Below the pieces are notes generated by a model. It saw nothing but the letters and a program-made list of their open reading frames with translations, was not told where the DNA came from and made no database searches. The translations under genes and the position numbers were made by a program. Of a DNA stretch of 64,000 bases, positions 41,383 to 51,223 are shown piece by piece. Source of the stretch: Candidatus Parcubacteria bacterium (lineage in GTDB: Bacteria; Patescibacteria; ABY1; UBA1558; GWA2-36-10); the NCBI GenBank assembly GCA_018669975.1, contig JABHSK010000001.1, forward strand, positions 124,001 to 188,000. The letters are read 5' to 3'. The stretch's first letter is position 1, and each line of letters opens with the position of its first letter.

Positions 41383-44300
41383 TTATTTCTGAATTTGTTT
41401 GTTGATACGCTTACCTTCAAATTTTACAAATATCATCGGAATGACAAATAATTGTAAAATGGTAGCGAACAATAAACCAAAAATAATAGATATAGATAGG
41501 CCTACCCAAAACTCATTTGCGATAGCCAGCGGTATAACTCCCATTATAGTAGTAATGGATGTTAGTAAAATTGGTTGTAAACGAGTATCTCCAGCATCAG
41601 CGATAGCTTCTACGGCCTGCATTTTCTTTTCCTCAATATTACGCTTGGTTTTATCAACCAGCACAATGGCATCATTGACCACAATTCCAGATAAAGATAT
41701 CAAACCTAGGAAAACTGGAAAACTAAACGGCAGTCTAAATATCAACATGCCGATAACTACACCGATAAGCATCAATGGCAAAGTCATCAACACGGTAATC
41801 GGTCTAAGGAATGAATCAAACTGTAATACTAGGATAATTAATATCAAGAGTACTGCTACAATCATGGCACTCCACAATTCAGAAAAAGATTGTTCTATGT
41901 CCTCTACCTCGCCGCCAAAATTTACTTGGTAGCCGGCTGGTATATTATATTCGGTGGCTAATTTTTCTTCCGCTTGAGCTACAACTGCTGCAGCTGTAAA
42001 GCCAGGTTCTAAATCAGAGCTAACTGAGATAGTTCGCTCAAAATCACGATGCCTGATGGATGCTAAAGCTGGCTCTAATGAAAAGTCAGCTAGAGAAGAA
42101 AGCTTAACTGTTTGACCAGAATTGTTAATAATGGATAGGTTTTTAATCTCCTCTACTGAAGAAATTTTATCTTTATCCAATCTAACTACTACATCTATAT
42201 CATCACCGTCAATTGAAACTTCAGTGGCTGTGACGCCAAAGATAGCTGTTCTAAGCATACTGGATACATCGCCTATGGTCAATCTTGACCTAGCAATAGC
42301 TTCTTTATCTAATTTAAAAGTTAAATCAGCAGGAGATATATCCTGGTTACTATCTATATTTATAGGTCCATCAAGGCTGATTAATACCTCCTTAATTTGA
42401 TTGGCTACTTGATCTAAAATCATTAGATCATCTCCAGTAATACGAGCCTCAACTGGCGCACCGGTTGGTGGACCACTTGTTAGTTCTTTAATAATGATAT
42501 CACCAGCGTTAATAACCTTTATTTGCTCTCGTATATCTTCGACTACATCGAAGCTCTTCTTCTCACGATTATCTGAATCTTTGAGGTTAACACTAATACT
42601 AGCTACATGTTCATTGCTACTGCCTGGATCAAAACTGCCAATACTAGAAGATTGTCCAATGGTAGTAACAAAGTTTTTTATATTTGGATTTTGATAAAGT
42701 TGATCCTCTACTTGAGCAACCACCTTTTCAGTCTCTTGAAGCTCTGTACCAATAGGCATCTTGATGTCTACATAAGTAAAATCAACATCAATTTTAGGAA
42801 ATAATTCAACTGGTACAATACCTCCAATTAATAATCCTAGTGAGGCAAAGAATAATATAACTAAAGAAATTACTAGTTTAACTTTTTGTTTACGGCTCTT
42901 AAGAAAATCTACAATGACTGATCTGTATTTCTTTCTTAATCTAGTAGTCAAATAACGTTCCAAAATACTTTCTTTTTTGCTTTTAGCAAACTGACTCTTT
43001 TTCAAGAACATACCAGCAAAAGACGGCACCAATACCAAAGACACAAATAAAGATGATATCAATACTATAGCAATAGTAATTGGAAAAATCTTGAGATACT
43101 CGCCCAAGATGCCGCTAACCAAAAGCATTGGGAAAAATGCAGCCACAGTAGTCAACATACCAGCTGTTAGTGGTTTGCTATAGTTAGCCACTGATAACAG
43201 CGCTGCTTTAACAGAAGGATAACCATCTTCACGTATATTGTGAAAAATACCTTCTAGTATAATTATAAATGAATCAACCAATAGGCCCAGCGACAATACC
43301 AAGGCATAAAGGGTCATACTGTTTAATGTGTATCCTGAATAATATAAAACTATAAATGAAATCAAGAATGTAACTGGAATGGCAAATAAAGCTAAAATAG
43401 CTTCTCTAAAACTCAAAGCAACAAACATAATCATGAAAATCAGTATTGTAGCTTGCAAACCACTCCTACCTAGTGTATCTAAATCTTCACGAATAAAACT
43501 AGAGTAGTCATTATTAACCTCAACTTTAACTGCTGCTGGAATTATTTTATCTTCCTGTAGTTGCGCTACCTTAACTTTGGCAGCATCTACCATATCTAAA
43601 ATATTACCACCAGTTTTTTTGAAAATCTGCAAAGAAACAGTATTTTGTGCTGGTTGTCCATCTATAGAAATTCTAGAAACAATATTTTGTTCTGTGAATT
43701 GTTCTTTAATTTCAGCAACGTCTTTTAATAAAATCGGTCGCCCCTCATTCTCACCAACTACCACACCTTTAAGATCTTCGATAGATTCAAACTTAGCTAC
43801 CGTACGAATATTATAATGAATATTATCAACCGTAATATCACCCAAAGGCATATCCATATTAGCTATAGAGATAGCACCAACTATTTGATTAATTGATAAT
43901 CCCAGTCTAGCTAAAGATGTTTTATTTATAATTACAGAAAATTCTTTATCTCTAACGCCTAATAAAGGCACCTTGGAGACTCCTGAGATTCCCTCTAGCT
44001 CATCCTGTACTATTTCTCCCAGTTGCTTAAGCTGATTTTCGGTTAAATCTCCAGCTAGAGAAAAAGTGATAACTGGAAAGTCATTGGCACGAATCTGAAT
44101 AACACTTGGATCTTCAGCATCATCAGGTAATCCAGACACATAACCAACTTTTTCTTTTAAGTCAGTAATACTGTCGTCTAGATTAGCCTCTGCTTCAAAC
44201 TCTACAGTAATAGATGACAAGCTGGTACGCGAATTTGATGTTACACGTTTAACATTATCCAATTCTTCAATTTTACTTTCTAGTTCATCAGTAATTAAGT

Positions 44301-44541
44301 TTTCTACATCTGAAGGACTAGCACCTGGATAAAAAGTGGTAACTACGGCAATGGGGATTTTTACTTCTGGGTCTGATTCACGGTCTATATTACCAACCGC
44401 AAAACCACCCATGATAAAAATAGTAATAATAGCTAGAATTACTACTCGACAATGAGTAATAAAATAACCAAAGATATTGCCGCGAGTTTTGGCAATAGCT
44501 TTTTCGGCAAATATATTTTTGATCTCTTTTTGATCTTGCAT
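41383..44541 (-). CDS. RND-family efflux transporter (AcrB/HAE1-like)
   Basis: A 1052-aa inner-membrane transporter with the twelve-helix RND layout: one helix near residue 40, two large outside loops and two blocks of helices (about 335-520 and 870-1040). Proton-relay acid residues appear in LVLSLGLLVDSFIIILEG and ISLSGIVVNDAIVLVD. The outside loops include FPVITFSLAGD and EVEDIEQSFSELW. The adaptor gene is immediately upstream (2-nt gap). With an outer channel absent from the window, substrate and topology of export cannot be told; members of the AcrB/Mmp/SecDF-like superfamily move drugs, lipids or metals. Confidence 0.92.
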   Translation of the reverse strand: MQDQKEIKNIFAEKAIAKTRGNIFGYFITHCRVVILAIITIFIMGGFAVGNIDRESDPEVKIPIAVVTTFYPGASPSDVENLITDELESKIEELDNVKRVTSNSRTSLSSITVEFEAEANLDDSITDLKEKVGYVSGLPDDAEDPSVIQIRANDFPVITFSLAGDLTENQLKQLGEIVQDELEGISGVSKVPLLGVRDKEFSVIINKTSLARLGLSINQIVGAISIANMDMPLGDITVDNIHYNIRTVAKFESIEDLKGVVVGENEGRPILLKDVAEIKEQFTEQNIVSRISIDGQPAQNTVSLQIFKKTGGNILDMVDAAKVKVAQLQEDKIIPAAVKVEVNNDYSSFIREDLDTLGRSGLQATILIFMIMFVALSFREAILALFAIPVTFLISFIVLYYSGYTLNSMTLYALVLSLGLLVDSFIIILEGIFHNIREDGYPSVKAALLSVANYSKPLTAGMLTTVAAFFPMLLVSGILGEYLKIFPITIAIVLISSLFVSLVLVPSFAGMFLKKSQFAKSKKESILERYLTTRLRKKYRSVIVDFLKSRKQKVKLVISLVILFFASLGLLIGGIVPVELFPKIDVDFTYVDIKMPIGTELQETEKVVAQVEDQLYQNPNIKNFVTTIGQSSSIGSFDPGSSNEHVASISVNLKDSDNREKKSFDVVEDIREQIKVINAGDIIIKELTSGPPTGAPVEARITGDDLMILDQVANQIKEVLISLDGPINIDSNQDISPADLTFKLDKEAIARSRLTIGDVSSMLRTAIFGVTATEVSIDGDDIDVVVRLDKDKISSVEEIKNLSIINNSGQTVKLSSLADFSLEPALASIRHRDFERTISVSSDLEPGFTAAAVVAQAEEKLATEYNIPAGYQVNFGGEVEDIEQSFSELWSAMIVAVLLILIILVLQFDSFLRPITVLMTLPLMLIGVVIGMLIFRLPFSFPVFLGLISLSGIVVNDAIVLVDKTKRNIEEKKMQAVEAIADAGDTRLQPILLTSITTIMGVIPLAIANEFWVGLSISIIFGLLFATILQLFVIPMIFVKFEGKRINKQIQK

Positions 44542-44543
44542 AA

Positions 44544-46166
44544 TTATTTATTGACAATATCTATTTCATCGCCAACAGAAACAAAAACTCCGTTTAGTAA
44601 TACCAGTTGATCACCTTCTGCTAAACCACCGGCTACTGATACTTTATCACCAAAAACTTGTCCTAGAGTAACAGATTTTCTAAAAATTTTTCCTTCTTCT
44701 GCAATAAAAACGTATGAACCTGAAGCTTCGATAGTAACGGATTTAATTGGAATAACTATTGTATCGATATCCTTATATATTAAATTAAATTTAATATCAG
44801 CAATATCACCAGCCACTAAATCTGCTTCTGCTTCGCTACTCTGTACAGTCACAGAAACTTTGCCACTATTTAAATCACCAGTCGGCTCAATTTCTACCAC
44901 GATACCCCTGTATTGATCATTGATTAAAACCTCATCGTTTAAAGTAAGTGCTTTGGCAAAATCAACATCTACATCAACTATCATTTCTACAATAGATAAA
45001 TCTCCCAACTCAATTAATTGCTGTCCAACACCTGCCTGTTCTCCAGGATTAGCATAGTGTGACATGATAGTACCAGAAAATGGAGCAGCTAAAGTCAGGT
45101 TATTATAATTATAAGCAGCGCCATCAAACTGGGTTTGAGACATACTTTTTTCTAGAGCAGCGCCATCTTTGGCATTCTGCAAACTAATTTCAGCATTATT
45201 ATATTCAATCTGTGATAAATTCAATTGACTCTGAGCTTGATTTATAGACAATCGATTAGTAATTTCCGTATTACTAATACTATTAATAGTAGCAATAACG
45301 CTAGTAACGTGTTGATTAATCTGTGTCTGATAATTAGCCACACTCAATTGTGCACTAGCTATATCAGCAACACTATATACATTTCCATTGGGAATAGCGT
45401 TTTGCAAAAGTACAGCTGTATTATCCAGGGCATTTTTGCCAGACAATAAAACTGTTTGTATTTCATTAAAATAAATATCTAGATTTTCTCTAGGAGCTGC
45501 AACTGATAAATCAGAAAAATCATAAACTGCCTGATCTAACAAAAAACCAGTGTCAGTCCGCAGTTGCTCTTCAGCTGTTAAAATATTTCTATACTTAAAA
45601 CGTGGATTATCATCATTTCCTTCATTCAAGAAAATCAAGGCTTGATTTAGAGAGTTGTAAGCTGAACTATAAGCTACCATAGCTGAATCCTCAGCGGTAC
45701 GTAAGGCCTGCTCAGTCTGAGCAATAGTGTTGTCATATTGACTTTGGGCTAGATCTAATCTGGCCTTTGAACTATTTAGACCCAGTTCGGCTTGCTGAAT
45801 TCTCTGCCCAGTAACAATGTTTGTTTGATCCAAACTTTGTCGAGCATTAAAAAAACCGCTCTCAATCCCCTCATCTCTTATAGAGAAAAGCGGTTGACCA
45901 ACGACTATTTGCGAACCTACTGGTGCTAAATATTCAATTGTACCAGGAGTAAGACTTCTAACCACACTATATTGTTTTGGCGTTACAGTACCGCTGGCTG
46001 ACAAAGAAGAACTTACCTCACCTTGTTTGGTGATATATTGAACTTCTACCTGCTTTTTAATTACAGGCTCTTCAGCTTCTTCAACCTTATTACCACATCC
46101 AGTTAAAGTGAATGCAGCAATTACCAATGCGGACAACAAAAGTGTTCCTTTAATACTTCTACTCAT
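44544..46166 (-). CDS. RND periplasmic-adaptor (HlyD/MFP) lipoprotein
   Basis: A 540-aa membrane-fusion protein. The N-terminal lipobox LTGCGNK suggests lipid attachment. A biotinyl-lipoyl half (GTIEYLAPVGSQIVVGQPLF) is split from its partner (AAPFSGTIMSHYANPGEQAG) by a long helical hairpin of about 290 residues, after which the beta-barrel domain follows. The hairpin is longer than in most adaptors. It partners with the transporter 2 nt downstream. A promoter lies about 35 nt upstream. Confidence 0.9.
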   Translation of the reverse strand: MSRSIKGTLLLSALVIAAFTLTGCGNKVEEAEEPVIKKQVEVQYITKQGEVSSSLSASGTVTPKQYSVVRSLTPGTIEYLAPVGSQIVVGQPLFSIRDEGIESGFFNARQSLDQTNIVTGQRIQQAELGLNSSKARLDLAQSQYDNTIAQTEQALRTAEDSAMVAYSSAYNSLNQALIFLNEGNDDNPRFKYRNILTAEEQLRTDTGFLLDQAVYDFSDLSVAAPRENLDIYFNEIQTVLLSGKNALDNTAVLLQNAIPNGNVYSVADIASAQLSVANYQTQINQHVTSVIATINSISNTEITNRLSINQAQSQLNLSQIEYNNAEISLQNAKDGAALEKSMSQTQFDGAAYNYNNLTLAAPFSGTIMSHYANPGEQAGVGQQLIELGDLSIVEMIVDVDVDFAKALTLNDEVLINDQYRGIVVEIEPTGDLNSGKVSVTVQSSEAEADLVAGDIADIKFNLIYKDIDTIVIPIKSVTIEASGSYVFIAEEGKIFRKSVTLGQVFGDKVSVAGGLAEGDQLVLLNGVFVSVGDEIDIVNK

Positions 46167-46200
46167 ATTCTACTCAATTATTGAATTATCAAGTCCACGA

Positions 46201-46229
46201 AAATTAACATAATAGGGCTCTTTTGTCAA
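46201..46229 (-). promoter_or_regulatory. Promoter of the RND operon
   Basis: TTGACA, 17 nt, TAATTT on the minus strand, diverging from the nrtR promoter less than 50 nt away. Confidence 0.7.
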
Positions 46230-46274
46230 TATTAATTAAAACAAGATTTTTTTATCTACAAAAAAATAAAACGC

Positions 46275-46302
46275 TTGACATATCTTTTGAGTATGTTAGT
46301 AT
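46275..46302 (+). promoter_or_regulatory. Promoter of the NrtR-type regulator
   Basis: TTGACA, 16 nt, TAGTAT on the plus strand, upstream of the ATG at 46329. The -10 element abuts the operator at 46300-46320. Confidence 0.65.
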
Positions 46303-46320
46303 GTGTATATAAGACACTAA
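46300..46320. promoter_or_regulatory. NrtR-like operator at nrtR
   Basis: TATGTGT-N7-ACACTAA, 21 bp, the same layout as the perfect palindrome at 47047-47067. A wider inverted repeat TATGTTAGT/ACTAACATA (46292-46324) also spans it. It covers the region just after the -10 box, the position expected for autorepression. Confidence 0.7.
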
Positions 46321-46328
46321 CATAATTT

Positions 46329-47012
46329 ATGTCCAACCCAACAGTACAAGCGGAACACGCTAAACAAAATATCAAACTAGCTGTTGATAATTGTATTTTT
46401 ACTGTCAAAGACGGCAAGCTTTTTATTTTACTAATCAAAATGAAGTCTAAGCTCCAGGGGATGTGGGCCTTACCAGGTGGCTTAATTAAAGATACCGAAA
46501 CAATTGGTGCAGCTGCTCAACGCATTCTTAAACAAGAAACTGGTCTATCAGACAACTATCTCGAACAACTCTATACTTTTAGTCAGCCAAATCGTGATCC
46601 TTTTGCTAGGGTTATTTCTACTGCCTATTTTGCTCTAATTCCTGACGCAAACATTGAACTTAAACCAAGTCCAAAATATGATGATGTTCGTTGGTATCCT
46701 GTTAAAAAACTACCGGAATTGGCCTATGATCATAATCATATCGTTAAATATGCAAAACAAAGATTAGAGTGGAAAATCAGCTACACCAACGCTGCATGGT
46801 CTTTATTACCAGAAAAATTTACTTTGACTGAACTACAAAAAGTATATGAAGCAATATTGAATAAAAAACTGGATAAACGCAATTTTCGTAAGAAAATAGA
46901 CAAAGTTGGTCTACTTAAGGAAACTAAACAAACCAAATTAGAAGGTGCACATAGACCAGCTAAATTATATGAATTTTCCAGCAAAAAGAAGAAAATAGTA
47001 GAAATTATCTAA
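46329..47012 (+). CDS. nrtR: NrtR-type Nudix transcriptional regulator of NAD metabolism
   Basis: A 227-aa protein with an N-terminal Nudix domain (about residues 15-145, GGLIKDTETIGAAAQRILKQ then ETG at the Nudix box) and a C-terminal winged helix (about 155-225, WSLLPEKFTLTELQKVYEAI and NFRKKIDKVGLLKETKQ). The Nudix box lacks the REUXEE acidic core (QRILKQETG), as in regulators that bind ADP-ribose without cleaving it. NrtR family members control NAD salvage. Here an NAD gene cluster begins 275 bp downstream and matching palindromes occur at both promoters, which fits well. Confidence 0.88.
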   Translation: MSNPTVQAEHAKQNIKLAVDNCIFTVKDGKLFILLIKMKSKLQGMWALPGGLIKDTETIGAAAQRILKQETGLSDNYLEQLYTFSQPNRDPFARVISTAYFALIPDANIELKPSPKYDDVRWYPVKKLPELAYDHNHIVKYAKQRLEWKISYTNAAWSLLPEKFTLTELQKVYEAILNKKLDKRNFRKKIDKVGLLKETKQTKLEGAHRPAKLYEFSSKKKKIVEII

Positions 47013-47046
47013 TTTTACTCCTTTTCTTATATTTTTTTGTTCTTAT

Positions 47047-47067
47047 TTAGTGTACTTTTCACACTAA
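47047..47067. promoter_or_regulatory. 21-bp palindromic box upstream of the phosphatase/NAD cluster
   Basis: TTAGTGT-N7-ACACTAA, perfect 7-bp arms, sharing its ACACTAA half with the nrtR operator. A TTGACA follows at 47088 with only a weak -10. The location upstream of that -35 would suit activation; a closer, undetected promoter would make it repression. Confidence 0.7.
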
Positions 47068-47287
47068 TAAGTAAATATACCTAAGACTTGACAAAATTAC
47101 CAAAATATGATAAAAAGAACCGTTTATTTTGTAAATAATTTCAGCTTTAATCCCCTTTCCAAAGGGCGAGCCGTTTGTTGCCTAAAAAATGGAAATTAAA
47201 TTAGTTTCTATGCTTTAGGTAGCAAAACCTATATGTTCGTTAACAATTTGGTTTTGAAAAACACTCAACAATGAGAAAGGAGGAGAA

Positions 47288-48148
47288 ATGAGCCTATTAG
47301 AGATTTTCCAGGTAGCAGCCGGCACAGTAGCTGGTCGCGACCACACTCAAGTAGGTAAAAACAATCAGGACGCCTTTTGCTTTGCTGCCCATGACGATGT
47401 CATGGCTGGTGTAGTCTGTGATGGCTGCAGCACTGGCAAGCATTCGGAGGTTGGTTCTAAACTAATCGCACGCCTGATTGTCCGCCAAATCATCACCAAC
47501 AAGGACAAGTTCCAAGGTGGCGATGACTCTATTTCCCGTTTGATGCAGAGAATTAAAAACTCTGCCCTAATGTACGTCCAGCTTTTAGCTGATGGCATGG
47601 GCATGAGTTTTTCTCAGGCAATCAATGATTATTTTCTGTTTACCCTGGTGGGTACGATTATTTTTCCGGACAAGAGTATTATTTTTTCCTTGGGTGACGG
47701 TGTCTTTGCCCACAACGGTGAAGTGACCACAGTTGGTCCTTTTCCGGGCAATGCTCCGCCCTACCTGGCTTATAACTTGGTAACAACTGATCTAGCCACC
47801 GAAAATCCTGATCTCCTGGACTTCAATGTCCATGTGATTCATGAAACTTCCCTGACAAGCTCAATCTTGATTGGCTCTGATGGGATCTGTGACCTGATCG
47901 ACATCGCCGAGCTCAATATGCCAGGCAAACCCAAGCTAGTTGGTCCCATGTCACAATTTTGGACAGACGACCGCTACTTCAACAATCCGGATATGGTCCG
48001 ACGAAAGTTGGTCCTAATCAATCGTGAAGCAACCAGACTGGATCGGGAAGGCCCAAGCTTGCAAAAGTATCCAGGCCTACTCCCCGACGATACCACTCTG
48101 ATTGCCATCCGCCGCAAACCCATTACCGAGGAAGGTGGTGAGGACTAA
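47288..48148 (+). CDS. PP2C-like serine/threonine phosphatase
   Basis: A 286-aa PP2C-type phosphatase. Metal-binding motifs are in order: NNQDAFCFAAHDD, VVCDGCSTG, LIGSDGICDLID and LPDDTTLIAI, giving the Asp set for two metals. Start set by AAAGGAGG 6 nt upstream. Its stop overlaps the kinase start (ATGA-type coupling at 48148). Together with the kinase and the vWA gene it forms the phosphatase-kinase-vWA set described by Aravind and coworkers as the TerY-P triad. It should reverse the kinase's phosphorylation of a shared target. Confidence 0.88.
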   Translation: MSLLEIFQVAAGTVAGRDHTQVGKNNQDAFCFAAHDDVMAGVVCDGCSTGKHSEVGSKLIARLIVRQIITNKDKFQGGDDSISRLMQRIKNSALMYVQLLADGMGMSFSQAINDYFLFTLVGTIIFPDKSIIFSLGDGVFAHNGEVTTVGPFPGNAPPYLAYNLVTTDLATENPDLLDFNVHVIHETSLTSSILIGSDGICDLIDIAELNMPGKPKLVGPMSQFWTDDRYFNNPDMVRRKLVLINREATRLDREGPSLQKYPGLLPDDTTLIAIRRKPITEEGGED

Positions 48149-50025
48149 TGAACGTTTACGTTCAAGGACAACTTGTCCGTCTTGATCCTCGCAACTCTAT
48201 CGGTAAAGGTGGCGAGGCCGATGTTTTCAAGATGGGCAGCTCACAAGCTGTTAAAATATTCAAAACACCAAGTCATCCAGACTTTGTTGGACAAGATCAC
48301 GAAAAAGCAGCAGCTGAAGCGAGGCTCAAAGAGCATCAGCTGAAGCTGCGCGAATTTCCGAAGGGCCTGCCGCCACGAGTCATTACTCCGGTGGACTTGG
48401 CTACCGACAAATCGGGTCGCCTGATCAAGGGCTACGTCATGCCACTGATTGGTGACTCGGAAGTTCTGCTGCGCTATGGCGAACGCAAGTTCCGCCAAGG
48501 TGTTGTCGGAAACGACATGGTGGTCAATATTTTCACAGATATGCATGACACCATATCCGGCATTCATTCCGTCAAGGTAGTCATTGGAGATTTCAACGAT
48601 CTCAACATCCTGGTAACAGATCAGGGTGAAGCCTATTTCATCGATGCAGACAGCTTCCAGTTTAGCAGTTACCTGTGTCGGATGTTTACTGGCAAATTCG
48701 TTGATCCTCTACTCTGTGATCCCAAGCACAAAAGTCCGATGCTCAATAAACCCCATAATGCCGAATCAGACTGGTATTCCTTTGCCGTTATGCTCATGCA
48801 GTCACTGTTGTTCGTCGGTCCCTACGGCGGTATCTACCGTCCCAGGGACAAAGGCAAACGAATGACGCATGATGCTAGGCCGCTGCATAGAGTGACGATA
48901 TTTGACCCCGAGGTCAAATATCCCAAGCCGGCTACACCCTACGGTATATTGCCGGATGATCTCTTGCAACAGTTCTATCAGATTTTTGTCAAAGATCAGC
49001 GTGGTCAATTTCCATTAACTTTACTCGAGGGTCTTCGCTGGACTACCTGCAACGCCTGTGGCGCCGAACATGCCCGAGCAATCTGCCCGGAATGTTCACA
49101 AGCAGCTCCAGCAGCCATCAAGGAAAAAGTCACGATCAGGGGCACAGTCAAATCCACTCGGATCTTCAAGACCGGTGGCACAATTGTCTATGCTACTGTT
49201 CAAAACGGAAAATTGCGCTGGCTCTACCATGAGTCCAATATACTCAAACGCGAAGACGAGTCCCAGGTAGTGAGCGGCAAACTCAATCCTCGGATGCGTT
49301 TCCGTATCCAGGGAAACAACACACTGATCGGCCAAACCGGCCAATTGGCAGTGGTTTCTCCTGGAAACAAACCTTCACCCATGACTGTCGACAACTACAC
49401 GGGCGTATTACCCATGTTTGATGCCAACGGTGATCACCGCTACTGGTTGCAAAACGGCCAGCTAATGCGTGACGATCGTCTCGGCACCAGCAAGGTTATC
49501 GGCGATGTCTTGGAAAACCAGACTATGTTCTGGACTGGTGACAAGTTTGGCTTTGGATTCTATCGAGCTGGAGAACTATGTAGAGCCTTCATCTTCGATG
49601 CTCAGAAGTCTATTCTCAATGATTCAGTCAAGCTGCCTCCTATCAGAGGTCAGATAGTTGACGCCACCTGTTGCATTAGCAATAACCGAGTCTGGTTCCT
49701 GGTTTCGACCAGGCAAGGCGGCAAGACTATCAATCAGTGCTTGTTGTTCAAGCCTGATGGTACTCTGGTAGCCACAGCTGAAGCTGAAGAAGGAGACGAC
49801 TCCTGGCTGTCGACCATCCGTGGCAAGTGTGCTGCTGGCGACTTTATGCTAGCAGCTACTGAAGACGGCCTGGTCCGTATCGAAGCCAATGGCAGCGGTC
49901 TCAGTTTGACCAAGGAATTCCCTGACGCAGAACCATTCGTCCACCCCGGCTGCAGGCTTTTTGCCAGTCGAGAAGGACTTTGTGTCATCGATCATCAAGA
50001 AATTCGGGTACTGAAAATTTCCTAA
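48148..50025 (+). CDS. Protein kinase with zinc ribbon and C-terminal propeller-like region
   Basis: A 625-aa protein. Residues about 10-300 are a protein-kinase fold: GKGGEADVFKM (glycine loop), AVKIF (catalytic Lys), IGDFNDLNILV (catalytic loop, Asp ... Asn) and YFIDADSFQF in place of DFG. A zinc ribbon CNACGAEHARAICPEC follows at about 302-317. Residues about 330-625 are beta-rich with repeated W/F and G patterns like a beta-propeller. Kinases of TerY-P triads have this kinase-plus-zinc-ribbon layout. The catalytic residues look usable. Confidence 0.85.
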   Translation: MNVYVQGQLVRLDPRNSIGKGGEADVFKMGSSQAVKIFKTPSHPDFVGQDHEKAAAEARLKEHQLKLREFPKGLPPRVITPVDLATDKSGRLIKGYVMPLIGDSEVLLRYGERKFRQGVVGNDMVVNIFTDMHDTISGIHSVKVVIGDFNDLNILVTDQGEAYFIDADSFQFSSYLCRMFTGKFVDPLLCDPKHKSPMLNKPHNAESDWYSFAVMLMQSLLFVGPYGGIYRPRDKGKRMTHDARPLHRVTIFDPEVKYPKPATPYGILPDDLLQQFYQIFVKDQRGQFPLTLLEGLRWTTCNACGAEHARAICPECSQAAPAAIKEKVTIRGTVKSTRIFKTGGTIVYATVQNGKLRWLYHESNILKREDESQVVSGKLNPRMRFRIQGNNTLIGQTGQLAVVSPGNKPSPMTVDNYTGVLPMFDANGDHRYWLQNGQLMRDDRLGTSKVIGDVLENQTMFWTGDKFGFGFYRAGELCRAFIFDAQKSILNDSVKLPPIRGQIVDATCCISNNRVWFLVSTRQGGKTINQCLLFKPDGTLVATAEAEEGDDSWLSTIRGKCAAGDFMLAATEDGLVRIEANGSGLSLTKEFPDAEPFVHPGCRLFASREGLCVIDHQEIRVLKIS

Positions 50026-50108
50026 ATCTAGGAAAGGAGCCTCCAAAAAAATATTACGCAAGTCAATTCTTTCACAGAACGATTAACCAAACCTGAGGAG
50101 AACATACC

Positions 50109-51155
50109 ATGTCTCAGCTCAACACTCTGCCCGTGCCCGCTCACTTCAATCCGGCTCGCGCCAACGAAGTGTACCGTGTTGGCTACCAGGGTCTGGCCAC
50201 CGAAGCCGCAGCCTGGCGCAAACAGCATGACATCCGTCCCGCTGCCAGCGATCGCAAGGTCATCACTCTGATGCCCATCGACTGCCAAAACACCTTCTGT
50301 CTGCCCGAGTTCGAACTGTTCGTGGGCGGCCAGTCTGGCACCGGTGCCATCGACGACAACGTCCGCTTGACGGAGTTCATCTACCGCAACCTGGGCGTAC
50401 TGACCAAGATCACGCCAACGATGGACACCCATCTGCTGATGCAGATCTTCCATTCCATCTTCTGGGTCAACGAGGCCGGCGAAAATCCGGAACCCAATGC
50501 CACCGTCATCACTCTTGACGACGTCAAGGCGGGAACCTGGAAAGTCAATCCGGCCATCGCGCACAGTATCGCCAGAGGCAACTACACGGCACTGCAGGCT
50601 CACGCCATGCACTATGTCGAGAAGCTGACCGATGACGGCAAGTATCCCCTGATGATCTGGGGTTACCACGCCATGCTCGGTGGCATCGGCCACGCTCTGA
50701 CCTCAATCATCGAAGAAGCCTGTTTCTTCCACGCTGTGGTTCGCCACAGCCAAACTGGCTTCGAAACCAAGGGCGGCGATCCACTGACGGAAAACTATTC
50801 GGTTCTCCGTCCCGAAGTGCTGACCACCACCGGCGACAAAGTGCGTACTCAGAAGAACGCCATGTTTATCCGTACGCTCCTCGAGTCCGACGCGGTCATT
50901 ATCGCCGGTCAGGCCAAGAGCCACTGTGTGGCTTGGACTATCGCCGATCTTCTGGACGAGATCAACGCCCAGGATCCGACGCTGGCCAAGAAGGTTTATC
51001 TGCTCGAAGACTGCACCTCACCGGTGGTTATCCCTGGCGTGATTGATTTCACTGACCAGGCCAACGAGGCATTCCAGCGTTTCGCTGACGCCGGCATGCA
51101 CGTGGTACAGTCCACCGATCCGATCGACACCTGGCCCGGCCTCAACCTGGGCTAG
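50109..51155 (+). CDS. pncA: Nicotinamidase-like cysteine hydrolase
   Basis: A 348-aa isochorismatase-superfamily hydrolase. Visible are catalytic Asp in LMPIDCQNTFCL, the metal Asp/His in TMDTHLLMQIFHS, and the nucleophile Cys in AGQAKSHCVAWTI; PncA-like LMIWGYHAMLGGIGHAL lies between. In this cluster (PncB, Prs, NadE) deamidation of nicotinamide to nicotinate is the natural role. It is about 130 residues longer than typical PncA, with an N-terminal extension and insertions, so another amide substrate remains possible. Start follows GAGGAG. The codon use is strongly GC-biased. Confidence 0.8.
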   Translation: MSQLNTLPVPAHFNPARANEVYRVGYQGLATEAAAWRKQHDIRPAASDRKVITLMPIDCQNTFCLPEFELFVGGQSGTGAIDDNVRLTEFIYRNLGVLTKITPTMDTHLLMQIFHSIFWVNEAGENPEPNATVITLDDVKAGTWKVNPAIAHSIARGNYTALQAHAMHYVEKLTDDGKYPLMIWGYHAMLGGIGHALTSIIEEACFFHAVVRHSQTGFETKGGDPLTENYSVLRPEVLTTTGDKVRTQKNAMFIRTLLESDAVIIAGQAKSHCVAWTIADLLDEINAQDPTLAKKVYLLEDCTSPVVIPGVIDFTDQANEAFQRFADAGMHVVQSTDPIDTWPGLNLG

Positions 51156-51223
51156 TTCCTACTAACTCAAGTTCAATAAGTATTTAGTCAAACAACCTTA
51201 AACCTCTAAAAGGAGGCTCAATA

